Source of the DNA: Balanoglossus misakiensis | Lineage: Eukaryota > Hemichordata | Assembly (NCBI GenBank): GCA_040954595.2 | Contig: CM082590.2 | Span: 248,001 to 312,000, forward strand | Direction: 5' to 3' | DNA length: 64,000 nucleotides | Part shown: one piece after another, positions 38,905 through 50,600 of the stretch | Layout: each line of letters begins with the position of its first letter | Numbering within the stretch: the stretch's first letter is position 1 | The notes under the pieces: model-generated | What the model was told of the DNA's origin: nothing | The model's input: the letters and a program-made list of their open reading frames with translations, nothing else | The model's database searches: none | Translations under genes and position numbers: made by a program

Positions 38905-39515
38905 GTAATTTCATGTCAATTTTATAGTAAGATTACTTACATTCAAACATATTTTCGTTTGTTCGAGAATTTGAAATTCAATTTGAGTTTCTCAAGTCAG
39001 TAGGCTTATAGTGTTATTCCATATATTGGAGAAGTTGAAATTTGATTTGAGTTGCAACTTCCGTTCAGCTTCCAAAATATTATTCCTCAAATTATGAGAC
39101 ATTTACAGGGGAATATAAATAATAAGTTGACATATTTATTAAAACATTCTCTTACATTTTTGACTTCTTACATGATAGATAATTATGATTATTTGACTTC
39201 ACTAAGGGAAGAGGTCCATTTCAAGTAGGCGGTACCCGGTTCCCCCAGCGCTCGCATTCGCACGGTATACCTCCTCTCATATGACGTGAATGAGTTGAAT
39301 TTGATACAGTTTACGTACGTACAGTCGCACTCTTGGGAATTGCAAGTTACGTGGTGATATCAGTATCACGCCAATGAAAAGATTACGTCTGCGTGACCCC
39401 CTGATTGTTCGAGCGCGATCTCTCTCTCCCTCTCTCTCTCTCATTCAACAGCTCTCAGTCCAAAACAGACATGAAAGTTCAAAACTGACATAATCATGCA
39501 CAATTCTCACTCTCC

Positions 39516-41389
39516 TTTCACCCATATGAGTACACGCTGAAGACTGTCAGCAAAATCAGAAGCCTGCAACACAACAGTACACTAACGAGGTGCTAATCAG
39601 CGCGGTATCCGGGCGGGATACATTATGCATGCAAGTTCATTAAACGCTGCTAATCGCTTTCCCGCCTGTACCGCCAGTGTACTGGGGGGGGGGGGGGACC
39701 GCGTGCCTTACCAGTCAGGACGTAAGTGGGGTAATTAAAGGGAAGCGGTCGTCGCGCCGCGTGGGTGTCCCCCTTGATGAGAATATGTCCTCCCATACCA
39801 GCGCAAACCCCACTGCAGTCGCCACGACCTACTAGGATCTTCAGTTGCTGCCATGCCCAGTCTACACTACAGTTGGCTGCTTCGTTCATTCTAAGAATGA
39901 TCTAATTTGTTGTGGATGATTTGTAATGTTTATAAACAAATGCGGCGCGACGACCCCTTCACTTTAAACAGCAGGGGATCATGCAATGCAAACACTTGAA
40001 GTGGCCAGTAACGTTTGAATTGCTCATTTGCATACAGTTTTTCAACTTTTTTCACAACGAAAGTTAAGCAACTTGCAACCCATTTCTGACAATTATTTCA
40101 CCCCAGGCACATTACTGGTACTATGAGTGTACTACATGTGATTTTTCATGAAGTTTTATCGAGAAGAATTTCTTTACTTCCACTGACAAAATTGTGATCA
40201 CGAAATTCAAAGTGACCTTGAAGTTAAAAAATCAAAAAAAAAATATCAGCCATACCCACACAAAAATTAACCCCCTCAGGTTTTAGAAACATTATTAAAC
40301 TCCTCTATTCATAATTTTGACATGAATATATCCATGCCGAGAGTCAAGGACCACAATTTACAGTGCCATAGGTCAGTCCTGAGAAGTCAGTCAGCGTGGG
40401 TAGTGTATAGACTCCGTATGTAATATGCTAATGAGAGATAACGACGCGTTGAAAAGGAAGCCATTACGTCATGGGTTAACATGCGTTGACCTACTTCAAT
40501 GCATACACATATGGCAAACACGGCTGTACTCGTCGATGGCGAAGGCAATTTTACACCGTCATTACTCCACAACGGAGCGGCTCACACTATTATAATTTCA
40601 CGGTAACTTAGTTCAATATCTTCCTAACCTACCCAATTTTTTTCAAGACAAGAAATCTTTGCCGAGAGTCAAGGACCACAATTTAAACCAACATACCGAA
40701 ACTGTCTTTCTCGGGAACGCGTCGTTAAAACTTCACAAAAAATCATCCTATCATTGACTATGGTGTTTCATACACGTCTTAGAAAAATGGGTGCACTACA
40801 ATCACTTGTAGTACCGAAAATCTCCGTTTGAAAATTTTTCGAACTGGCCGTAACTGCCACTCATCGACGTTCACATTCAAATAGATCTCTTTGATCTCAC
40901 CGCCGTAATTACCCCACTTACGTCCTGACTGAACAACATTGCTGGAAAAACATGCCAACATTTTACAGTGAGTATGCACTCAACATGTGCATTGTTGAAA
41001 AGATAAGAATCCATCCAATTAGCAATATGTGCATTGACTAAATATGTATCAGAGTTTTTGCTTAGGCCGGGGAACACTAGTAACGCTTCTGCTTTAACTA
41101 TGACTGCACTGATATACCAAGGGGAACCCCGGTAAAATGACTGAGGAACCACGGTGACATTTACCTTGGTACCTCACAGTATGCATATGAGTACAATGTA
41201 TGTGTGTGTATGTATATGCATCGTGTATGTCTATCCGTAAACTCATTTAAATGGACCACCATGTTGTACCATACTGTTGAAAAAGGCAGCTACATGTATT
41301 GGAGCTTTAGTAATAATTGAAATACATGTAGTGTGGAACAATTCTTCCTTTGTTGTATACTGATTACCGCTTACTCCATGTTTCCATAG
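39516..41389. other. Unique, repeat-rich intron between the array and the last INTS1 exons
   Basis: No exon was recognised. It contains a 15-base G run (about 39684-39698), a TTAA-flanked MITE (39739-39963), a 26-bp inverted repeat pair (39712-39737 and 40906-40931) and a 25-bp direct repeat GCCGAGAGTCAAGGACCACA.. at 40336-40360 and 40661-40685. The missing INTS1 exons (the region after x13 and before y1) are not here. Confidence 0.6.
39739..39963. mobile_element. 225-bp TTAA-flanked MITE
   Basis: Ends AGGGAAGCGGTCGTCGCGCC and GGCGCGACGACCCCTTCACT are inverted with two mismatches over 22 bases, and TTAA lies on both sides (39735-39738, 39964-39967). No coding frame is credible inside it. Confidence 0.75.
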
Positions 41390-43583
41390 TGATCTGTGTA
41401 ACTACTACCCTGACCTGTCCATATTGAAAGCCCTAGTTGCCAGCGTCGCACTGCCCAGCAGAAGTGCCAAGGATTCCCAGGCCTATGTCACTATGGCAAC
41501 CCAGGTCACAAGGGGGTCAAGCATGGGTGCATTCAGTGGTATGGCCTCCTCATCGACCGCGGCCCACTGGTCCAAGTCGGACGTCACACCACTCAAAATA
41601 AAACTGGGTTCCGACAGTAGTCTTGAAGGTGAATTTTTCATTCCTTATTTTTGCAGTACATGTATTTAATGCACTTGTCACTATTGCAAAAAGTAAGCGG
41701 TCACAGAATTTATGTCCAAATGTGCAAGAATCCTGTGTTTGAGTCAAGCTGAATAGCCAGAATACATGTCAAACATAAGTCTTCCAGAGGGCGCCCTACA
41801 TGTCATCTGATAATTCTATGGAGATTCAGCCTCATTGTTGGATATGCCATGGGCACTCAAGCGAAAAAGTTTGTAAAGGCTGCCGACAAGCACTATTACG
41901 TACTCAACCCAGTCTATTGTCTCATTTTGATCATCGACGAATGGGTATGACTTGCAACAGACATAAATATTAATGAGTATGAATTTTAATAAGCAATCTG
42001 TACTCTTATCTGGGCAGAATCCTGAGCCTGCAAACCAGATTAAATTTGACAGAAACTACATCAAAGTCGGTGCAGATTTACGAGGTTGTTGTTGTCTGTT
42101 TTTTTACAGAGATACTTGAAGGGCTTCAAGAATTGGACGACATTTCCAAACGGAAAGTGGATATCTTGCATTATTTCACGGTAAGTTTACTCTGAAGTTT
42201 TGTCACTTTCACAGCCAAGACTTGGTTCAGTTCCAAAGCTTGAGTGACTCGGGCATTGCTTGAAGACCTGCATAAGAGTCATTTGAGAGTTCTGAATTCA
42301 ACAAAACCACTAACCAAAGTTTTCCTTAGAAACTAGGAATATTGTAAGTGAAATTCAATTGAATCATGATTTTGAATGCCAATAATGATATAAATTTTCT
42401 GTTTTTTTTAATGACAGACTGAGTTGATGCAGCTCATGAGTGACGGTTACAGTCAATGCAGTAGTAAAGCATATACATTAATCATGAGACATTAGACAAA
42501 AACCCAGGTATGTAGACATTAAAGCTCCAATAGCTCTTATAACTTCTCTTTCATTATATTGAATGTGTGTATATAAGTCTGGAATCTCCTGTTTAACTAT
42601 TATGCAGTTGTTACATATGATGCAAGTTGCCCATAAAATTACCTAACAATAAAATGTGGCTGTCGAACATTGGTCCCAACAATAACGACAAACACAATAC
42701 GATAGAATTTTTACTCAATGACTTTCTGGCCTCATTTTCGCATCGTCTTGGAAGGGCAAATGAAAAAGGCATATCGATTATTGGTACTCCACTTATTAGA
42801 CTTTCCACTGATTGTCAACAGCACTGCCAAGGAACTCCTGCCAGCCATCATTGATTGTCTGCATAGTAGTGTCCAGAGTGTCGTCAATGTAGCTTTACAA
42901 CATCTACCTGAGTTTGCTCTGTTGTGCCAAGGTAAGGCCTATTATGATAGTCTGAATTGAGTTTCTAAAAGAATTAAAATGTTCCCATTCTGAAGCAAAA
43001 CGAGAAAGTGTGATGTTACTAGGTCAGTGGTTGATAGTCTATTTCTCTAAACCACTGTTGTGCTCACAGAAAGTGTCAGAATTGAACAATTATGGCTGCC
43101 ATTGGCCAGCATATCAAGCATTCTGATCAGTAAATAGAGATTTCTTTTGTGAGATTTTCACAGTTTTAAATAATGAAGACTTTACAACAATGTAAAATGA
43201 AACAAAACTAGTCTTTCAATTGCATAAATTTGCATTGTTTTGACATCAGTAATCATCTTGACTTTGCCATCATGTAACAGCCTATTTCACCCAGATTCTC
43301 GGTCAAATGGATTTTGCGTGTACACCTGAACTTACTGGTTAGCACAGTGCAGCCAATAGTAGAATTAGACAGTCTTGTTGCCAATAATTACAATTTTGAG
43401 TGTAAGTTGATACCTTGTCAACGCAGATCATCTGATCTTTTGTTTTCTTTTGTTTCAGAGTATGCAAATGTTTTACTGCAGAAAGCATTCATCGTTGGAA
43501 TTAACACCAAGCTTGACACGGCACCCATCATAGCAGAGACTCTGCAACTGTTGAATATGGAATCAGTCACAGTGTATTCATAA
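41390..43583 (+). CDS. INTS1: INTS1, five C-terminal exons (y1-y5)
   Basis: Exons: y1 41390-41628, y2 42110-42180, y3 42418-42507, y4 42822-42931, y5 43459-43583, with TAA at 43581. y1 has YYPDLSILKALVASVALPSR, y4 VALQHLPEFALLCQ, and y5 VLLQKAFIVG and ETLQLLNMESV; these match the human INTS1 C-terminus (LRNLPEYALLCQ, LLHRAFLVGM, ALRILHMEAV) in order and end at the same place. y1 starts in phase 2, compatible with x13 but not with x9. y3 read to its strong donor CCCAG|GTATGT contains TAG at 42493-42495 and is out of phase with y4. An alternative donor AGTA|GTAAAG (about 42470) with an acceptor at 42799 would keep the frame but drop residues conserved in human. About 300 codons present in human between x13 and y1 are absent. 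Confidence 0.85.
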
Positions 43584-43906
43584 AGTGAACCCCCTTGCGT
43601 GGACTTTATTAATAGCTGGGAAAAATATCTTTCAAATCTTGTCGTTATATAACCACTACTACACACAGCAGTTCTTCATGGAAATAGTCTTTTCTTTACT
43701 TTTTGTGATGGACTCTCATACATGCCCACAGTCAGGTCATACGTCAACTGACATCTGAGGCTCAGTAATGTTTTTTCCTCTATTCTAAGTCCTCTGTGCA
43801 TATTGAATTTTGAGAGAAGAAATGTGACATTTCATTGAGTGATATGGACAGTCACACTGATACAGAGAGATCATTGCTTGATTTAAGAATTCACACTAAA
43901 ATTAAG

Positions 43907-43912
43907 AATAAA
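43907..43912 (+). promoter_or_regulatory. INTS1: Poly(A) signal AATAAA for INTS1
   Basis: AATAAA lies about 325 nt after the stop codon and is followed within 40 nt by a GT-rich stretch (CAATTGTGTCATTCG..CTGTTTTAATCTGG). It is the first canonical signal after the stop. Confidence 0.6.
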
Positions 43913-44059
43913 GAGCATTTATTAGAAGCAATTGTGTCATTCGATCTTCTGTTTTAATCTGGTACATGCATGCATACATAAATATACACAAGATTGAGTC
44001 GGCGAGTGTCGTCATGGATTGATGGCAGCTCAGTTTAGTTGTTGAACTTGAAAAAAAAT

Positions 44060-45058
44060 AGCGTCAAGGACACTGTGGTCCCAACATAGCAATAAGCATA
44101 TCTGCTCTGGATGCCAAGATATGGAAAAGTAGGTCAAAGGTCACCTGAGGTCATGCAAAATTTGGGCAAGAAATTTTGACCCTATACTGGTCCATGTTGA
44201 ACAAAAACCAAACCTATAGCCCTATTGGTTAGCCTGTAATTAGGTATGCACATAATTAATGAGATATGCAGGTGTCACAGGTGACCCATATTTTGGCTTT
44301 TCAATTTTAGTCCCAACCCTCCAAACGCCAAGTCTGTACCTGCTCTGGATGCCCAGATATAGGAAAGTAGGTCAAAGGTCACCTGAGGTCACCCAAAATT
44401 TGGGCAAGAAATTTTGACCCTATACTGGTCCATGTCCCACAAGAACGAAACCTCTAGCCCTATTAATTAGCCCAGAATTAGGTATGCACATAATTAATGT
44501 GTTAAGCAGGTGTTACAGGTGAGCCCAAAAATTTGCCTTTTATTTTGGCCCCATTGTGCTCACTAGCCAATAGACAGTCACTGTACAGGACTATTGCACA
44601 GACCAGAATTCCACAATAAGACGTGGACATAGCTTAACCATAGAGGTATAAGTAAAGGTATAAATTTAATAAAAAGACTAAAAAATTCATAAAAAATAAA
44701 ACATCCATGATATCAACTTAACACTTACAGGTCGGTGTGAGGTTGACATAAGGTACATACATATCAATTTTCAAAGCAATCTGACCAGTAATTGTTGAGT
44801 TACAGAGTTTTGATCAATTTCACATTTTACAAACTAATTTGCATATTTTTGGGCCTGGCAACTTCGTTTGGGCAAACTCCCATCTACAGCCCAGCCTGCA
44901 CCTACACACCAAATATTGAGGTGATACGCGCAGCAGTTTTCAAGTTTTTGATGTGGACGGACATACATCCATACATACATCCATCCATCCATACATACAT
45001 ACAGACGCAACCAATCCCATAAGGTCCCATGGTATATAGGCCTATACCAATGGGACCT
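44060..45058. mobile_element. 999-bp dispersed element with 3' hairpin and two internal repeats
   Basis: It starts AGCGTCAAGGACACTGTGG and ends with a strong hairpin, AGGTCCCATGG..CC(A)ATGGGACCT. AAAAAT flanks both sides. The interior holds two diverged copies of a roughly 237-bp unit marked by GCTCTGGATGCC and GGTCAAAGGTCACCTGAGG, and a (CATA)/(CATC) microsatellite near 44960-45002. A longer relative with three internal units is at 52477-53812. There is no protein-coding frame, so it must be non-autonomous. Confidence 0.82.
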
Positions 45059-45301
45059 AAAAATGTTAAATCCTCTTTTTGCACTAGTTTGCCGAAATTC
45101 GTGAGATTTGGAGTTTACTATCCAGTAAAGTTTCTCTGTAATACAAGTCAAGCTTTGTATGAAATTAGAATAGGTACTGAGTTTAACAAAAAATGTAACT
45201 TTTGTGCCGTGTTTTGTTTGTGTATCACATGAGAATGCCCTCCCGTACAAACTGCTTAGCCAGGCGAGATCTCTCTTGGAGTTCTGAAAATGGTCTCAGT
45301 A

Positions 45302-47012
45302 TTAAACTTCGAGATTCTGTAAATACTCCAGATTCTGTTCTGGATGATAGTACTTGCAGTAATAGTTGTCGGTATCGTCGATACGTGTGTAGGAACAATA
45401 TTCAGCATTTGCCAAAAATGTGACGTTTCCCTCTGGATGCCAGTGTATAAACTCGGAGACTTTCTCTGGGCACACCTATTGAAGAAAGACAACAAATTGT
45501 CAGTCGCTGTTTTCTTTTCCTGTATACGAGAATTAATATTTTAATTTAATAGCAAAACAAACCACATTCCGAAAACTGGCGGATAATGGTTCGGGGTCAA
45601 GCTGGTAGAACTGGAGATTGTATGCAAAACTAGTATGGCTTGTTCGCCCATTCTTTTTGCAGATCAAATCCCATTTTTGACTTTGAGATGAAATCAATAC
45701 CGGAGAGAATTGGAATAATGTTAACCTGATTAATATATTGAATATATGGACAGATACTAATAGAATATTTAAAGTGACAAAGTCTCTCTCTCGCTCCCTT
45801 TTCCCCATTAATTATAATTAATACAAGGTAACGTTTATTCTACATGTGGATATATACTAGTAGTAGAGACCGAGTATTCATTTTGGTGAGTTTTTCACTC
45901 TTGTGTCTACAAGTGGGATTGAATCTGTGTGTGGTGAACGTTGATTCACTATATATCCACATGTAGAATAACATAAATCGTCGGTTTCTTGTATTATTAA
46001 AATACAAAAAAAAACGGGAAAATGGGCGAGAGAGCAACTTTGTCCCTTTAATATTCTCTTCAAACTTACATCAAGGTCGTAGCACGTTTCGACGAGTCTG
46101 TTGTCAACGTACATGTGAAGTGTGCAATTCATGCAGCCTCTAACCAGTTCGTCATCGGATATCTTGGACCCCTGTGAAATGCAAACAGAAACAGTCATGG
46201 ACTAATCTTATAGCAACAAGTAAGGGTCTCGTACGAATACAGTGTGAACAGAGAGGAAAAGTTAAACAGGTGATATCACACGATATGTACAGTGCATCAT
46301 GGACCCGCAAGTCACCACCGGGAAATTGAATCTTCCAGTGCTATAGGCTGCTCGTCTGTGAATTGTCATCGATGCAATATTCACCACCTCGCCTATCAGG
46401 CAAAAGTTGTCATGTTTAGTGGTGGGATACATTAGTTGGTCTGCTGGTCGGATGATGAAGGTGATGAAGAGACAGGTGTGAGCGTGAATTGGTGATTTTG
46501 GATGGAATTTCTGGCGTTCTCACAACCCATATCCAACACTAAATGGATCTTCTGACACAGTCGCCAAAATTCTATACTTGTCTAGTTACTAGAACCATGC
46601 ACTCGTCTTCGATTACTCCACCACACTCGTTCGGAATGCCTAGGGAAAATATTATCCATAATTGTCTTTTTTTAAAGTTCTTATTTGGCTTTACCAGGCT
46701 TGTCAGTGTGTCCAACTTGTCAATCACAATGTCCACAGCTCTGAATGTCTTGGATGGTCCGATGTAGCTGCCGACAACTTTCAAGAACCTCGTTGTGTGA
46801 ATCGGATCCTCCTTTTCCAATATGTCGGGTAACGTCATGATCTCGTCGAAACACTCCACGCCGTGCGTTTGGACAATGTCGTATATGGCGTCATTGTTAG
46901 CCGTGATTTGGGCAGACGAACAAACCCATGGCTGAGAACGAAATGGGTGCCCGGCTTCGAGGCCACGATTCAAGATGACCAGAAGAGCAGATACGACAAA
47001 CAGCAACCTCAT
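45302..47012 (-). CDS. Small secreted cysteine-rich protein, three exons, unknown family
   Basis: Exons on the minus strand: 47012-46695 (106 codons), 46171-46070 (34) and 45475-45302 (57 plus TAA); all junctions are phase 0 with GT-AG borders. The protein is about 197 residues. It starts MRLLFVVSALLVILNRGLEA, a clear signal peptide, with cleavage likely after LEA. The mature part has eight cysteines (WVCSS, VECFDE, GCMNC, ETCYD, VCPEK, EYCSY, YYCKY), an even number compatible with four disulfides, and one NVT sequon. An acceptor (TTGTACAG) lies 14 nt before the start codon, implying a 5' untranslated exon. I do not recognise the family. It lies downstream of the p40phox-like exons on the same strand, where the missing p40phox exons were expected. 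Confidence 0.72.
45773..46047. mobile_element. TTAA-flanked MITE in intron 2 of the secreted-protein gene
   Basis: Ends AGTGACAAAGTCTCTCTCTC and GAGAGCAACTTTGTCCCT are inverted, with TTAA at 45769-45772 and 46048-46051. Subterminal inverted repeats TTCTACATGTGGATATATA are also shared with the 50768-51114 copy. Confidence 0.78.
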
Positions 47013-47530
47013 TGTACGCGTTCACCTGTACAAGCAAGAATTACCTATCCATAAGATGATATAGCAGGTTTATACTATCAGGGACAAACTCCTATTGGAA
47101 GATCGAAGTACGTTAGGAAACTGTTTATGTCCAATGGATGCCCCGACGATAATATTTCATTTAGATTTCAATGCAGCTACAAAACTGGCTTTATGCATTC
47201 TTTTATTTCGATCATGACAATTAATTTTATGGCAGAATGGACACAGCGAAAAAAAACAAAAACAATTTTGCCGAAAGTTGGAGCATTATTCAAGTCTTTT
47301 CTCCGCAACAGAAATGCATATCCCCACAAGAATTAATCTACTTCAGTCTTGCTCCAAAACTTCGTGACATTGAAATGCGCCCACGTATAGAACGTCCTGT
47401 GGACGCGACACTGATTTTGCATTTGCATCAGTGCAAATTCTGGAACCTTATTAAAATTTAATCTTCAAAGTCTCTATTTCATTTTATACTCCATTCTCCA
47501 GGAAATAACATAATAAAATGATATTCTTAC

Positions 47531-47629
47531 TTCAATCCAACTTGCATCAATTCTTCCGGTTATTGGAATGACATCACCTTTCTTGAAACTCAATTCTCCG
47601 CTAGTCGTTGCAACAAAGTCATACAGGGC
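47531..47629 (-). CDS. NCF4: NCF4-like exon 7 (first half of SH3)
   Basis: 99 nt, phase 0 at both ends. [20 protein letters not shown] is a textbook SH3 start; RIDASWIE is the RT/n-Src segment up to the first conserved Trp. The donor is GAA|GTAAGA. The expected following exon (G..G.FP.NYV) was not seen between here and 43583. Confidence 0.85.
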
Positions 47630-50600
47630 CTGTGGTGTTTAAACAACACACAGCAGTGTTGGTACCAAAATGAAACCTTTGCATGAAATATCAAAACATT
47701 TAAAGGGCGATGGTGTTCGTCTTATGCGCATATCAGATGTGTCAAACCAGAGATCTCTGGTTACAATATTTGTACACGGTCAATGCCATAAGGCTGTGTG
47801 CTGTCCTTACAATACAACAGACAAGAGGGCGGGACCATAGTCTGTGTTGAGATCGGGAAAATACAGCAAATTTGGTGAAAAGAAGGGACCACTGTATGCA
47901 TTTTGCATACAGAACAAATTTAACAGCTTTACCCATGCGCGTGCATTACAGAATAACGTCCTGGTTGACCATACACGTATTTGGATAAAGGCCAGTGTGT
48001 CCTCTAAGCCTGTATAACGTGCCACTGATCTGACTCAATAAACTCACTGGTGACCCAAGAAAATTATCCACACTACATGCAAAGGCACAATAGGGCTGAC
48101 TCAGAGAAAATACACTGATAAGCTACATGTAGATCAAGTTGACCTCGAATCTGTAACCCTGATTTCTTGATTTGCAGTCTTGTCATGGTCTCCCTGTCTC
48201 CTATATAGTCTGTGTCAATACACCCCCTCCCCTGTCTGCCATTGTCCACCCCTCTCTTCCCCTGTATGTCACTGACTGTGTTCCTGTCTATAAAAGTCTA
48301 TCAGTCCATTTATTCAATACAAATTCAACATGCTTACCAGGGCCCTGGGTCCAGTGATTGCAGCTACAGTGACTGGTTTATTTTCTTTGACACTTGTTGT
48401 TGGCGGTGGTTCTGGTTTGACACCAAGTCTGCAATATGGACAGAGGGAGAGGTGAAGTCATGCAGGCTCTTATTTCAAATCGGTTTCAATGACTCCCAGC
48501 ATAGTAGTGAGACGACCTCACTTAATCAGTGATTGGGAAGTCTGAAAACACCAATGCGCCAATGGCCCCATCCCAGCCAAAATGAATGGGCCATTTTGAA
48601 CTTCAATGGGACATTCAAAATTTGTAATGAGCCCTACAGTATCGACAAAAAAATCGAATGAAATTTAGATGCAAAATATCATCAGTTCAAAATTGTTTAT
48701 ATTGTCATTTACATGTCTATATAACATGTGTTTATCAGTCTCTTCTTTCCATGCAAATGTCTCCAAAGGTATTGGTGTGAAAGTTTTTTTCCTTCAAGTC
48801 GAATCAGCAGGAGTCTCGCAAGCTGTTTCTCAGCTTTGTCACTATTATGTACTATTTAAGCAAAAAAAAGTTTTGTTTAGCTTCCTAGGAAAATTTCAAA
48901 ATTGACGTCTTGTTTACATAATGAGGGATTATGAATGATTTAGGTAGTCTAGCTTCAAGAAAATGGTTGCCACGGTACTGGAGTAGCCTGCATAGGTTTA
49001 AGTTGTGATGTCATTTTACATAATTTTAATAAAGGAATTGCATTATACTCTATGTGTGCCATGCATATGCAGTCATGTTTATCGAAGTCAGTGGAAATAG
49101 TCAGACATTTTGATGTAGATTTTGCCTGGGTTATACTAAAACCATACTCATTAATTGAAGAATGGCTGTACAGGGACAAGTTTGAAAACAATGTTTGCTA
49201 TTTTTCTCACTTGGTTAGATAACACAATAGCATGCAAGGCATGCTTTGACTATGTATGCGACATACAACTTTAACATGACGAGCAAAAGTGAGCAAAAGC
49301 GAAGATTTTAGGCTTGATAAAATCCACAAATTGATGATGGAAACGACAGTCTTGCTGCTGAAAAGATATGCCTTCCTTTTATGCTTCTTTTTGACATCAC
49401 TAGTACGGCCTCTCAAAATCGACATCACGGGTGTCTGCCGTCTGCTATCCTGTGTACAAGTGAAGTATTTTGCAGACGCATTCGAACGCATGGCATGACC
49501 TCCAACAAAAGTTGCTACATCTTTCGTAAAGTTTAGATAACTTGTTGCGATCGGTAGGCTGAGCTGCGTTACTTGTTGCAATTTGTAGTGTTACTATGGG
49601 CACCATAAAATGAGGCTATTTATAGGACGCCTTGATGGCCTCATAGGCGAGGATGCTAAACAAAAAAATTTTTCCTAAGTATTTCGGACTCAAATTTCAA
49701 TGCCCACTTCGGGCGCAAAGTAACAAATTTCAATGCGTCACATTTCAGTTCAATGCGACTATGGCGCAGGGCGCTTGACTTCCCAATCACTGACTTAATT
49801 TCAACATCACAAACACAGTCTCCCATTGCCAGAATATTTGGAGGGGATTCCACTCTGGCAAGGGGGGAGGGAGATGAAATATCTCCAACGGGTGAGAGAC
49901 ATCATTTTAAGGGGCACTGGTCCCCATTTTGCTAGTGGGTGCGAACATATATATCAATATGCATTATATGGATGTAAATACCCCCACCCATAGGCCAGAT
50001 GAAACATTTTTCAATTTGAGATAAGTGATGTCAATGCAAATAAAACTGTTCTATTTAACAACTGCATTGATGCGATTTTTAAGACCAACATATTATCTAT
50101 ACCCTATCTGACAAATGTGGGCACTCTTTGGCCAACAACATGAGACTCTGGTTACAAAAATTGTACAAAGTCAATGCCATAAGGCATGTGCTGTCCTATT
50201 ACAACAGACAAGATGGCAGTGACCATAATCTGTGTTGGAGATCAGAAAAAGACAGCAAATTGGGTGAAAAACTTAAGTTTCCTTCTGCGTGCATGAAATA
50301 TGGAAGGAAGCAAAGGCAGTCCACTATTTGAATGCATCGAACGCAAAATTTGCAGAACATTTGGATTGGACGTAATGTTTTTACACATGAAATTACACAC
50401 ATGTGTATAACACGATCACCAGCCTTTAAGTACAGAAAGTCTTACATTTACACTTCAAACTATTCATGTACACTGATAGCACAAATGAAATCAAGCTGTA
50501 CTCACTGTGTTTTGCTTTTGCTGTCTTGCTGTTGTTGGTGTGCCAACCATCTTGCCTTCTCTGATGGTGTCACATGCTGTATTTTACCGTTGGGAGCTTT

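Larger units (their letters stand above)
355..39515 (+). repeat. INTS1: Six-block tandem array of internal INTS1 exons and introns
   Basis: Six direct copies of one genomic block follow each other. Using exon x9 as marker, copies start at 4599, 10619, 18259, 25987, 31961 and 38725, giving periods of 6020, 7640, 7728, 5974 and 6764 bp. Introns are copied as faithfully as exons, so this is segmental DNA duplication and not retrocopying. Blocks 2-5 join head to tail from the intron after x13 to the first base of x1 (for example 21804/21805). The array ends inside the x9-x10 intron of block 6. Period differences are explained by discrete insertions and deletions listed separately. Real array versus assembly artefact cannot be decided from sequence alone. 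Confidence 0.93.

Noticed and set aside
355-39515. Possibility that the array encodes a protein with tandem INTS1 repeats
   Set aside because: The x13-x1 junction is out of phase and x11 has a stop in every block, so no tandem-repeat protein can be read.
39650-39889. 79-codon minus-strand frame with a proline run
   Set aside because: The proline run comes from a G homopolymer, and most of the frame lies within a TTAA-flanked MITE.
9290-42495. Programmed +1 frameshifting at GGA-TAA (x6) and CAT-TAG (y3), as known in Euplotes
   Set aside because: The third disruption (TTA-TAG in x11) would not be repaired by a +1 shift, the genes are animal-like, and alternative splice sites or pseudogene decay explain the data more simply.
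45344-45544. Plus-strand frame with a hydrophobic segment, resembling a membrane protein
   Set aside because: It is the antisense of exon 3 of the minus-strand secreted-protein gene, whose frame is supported by three matching exons and a signal peptide.
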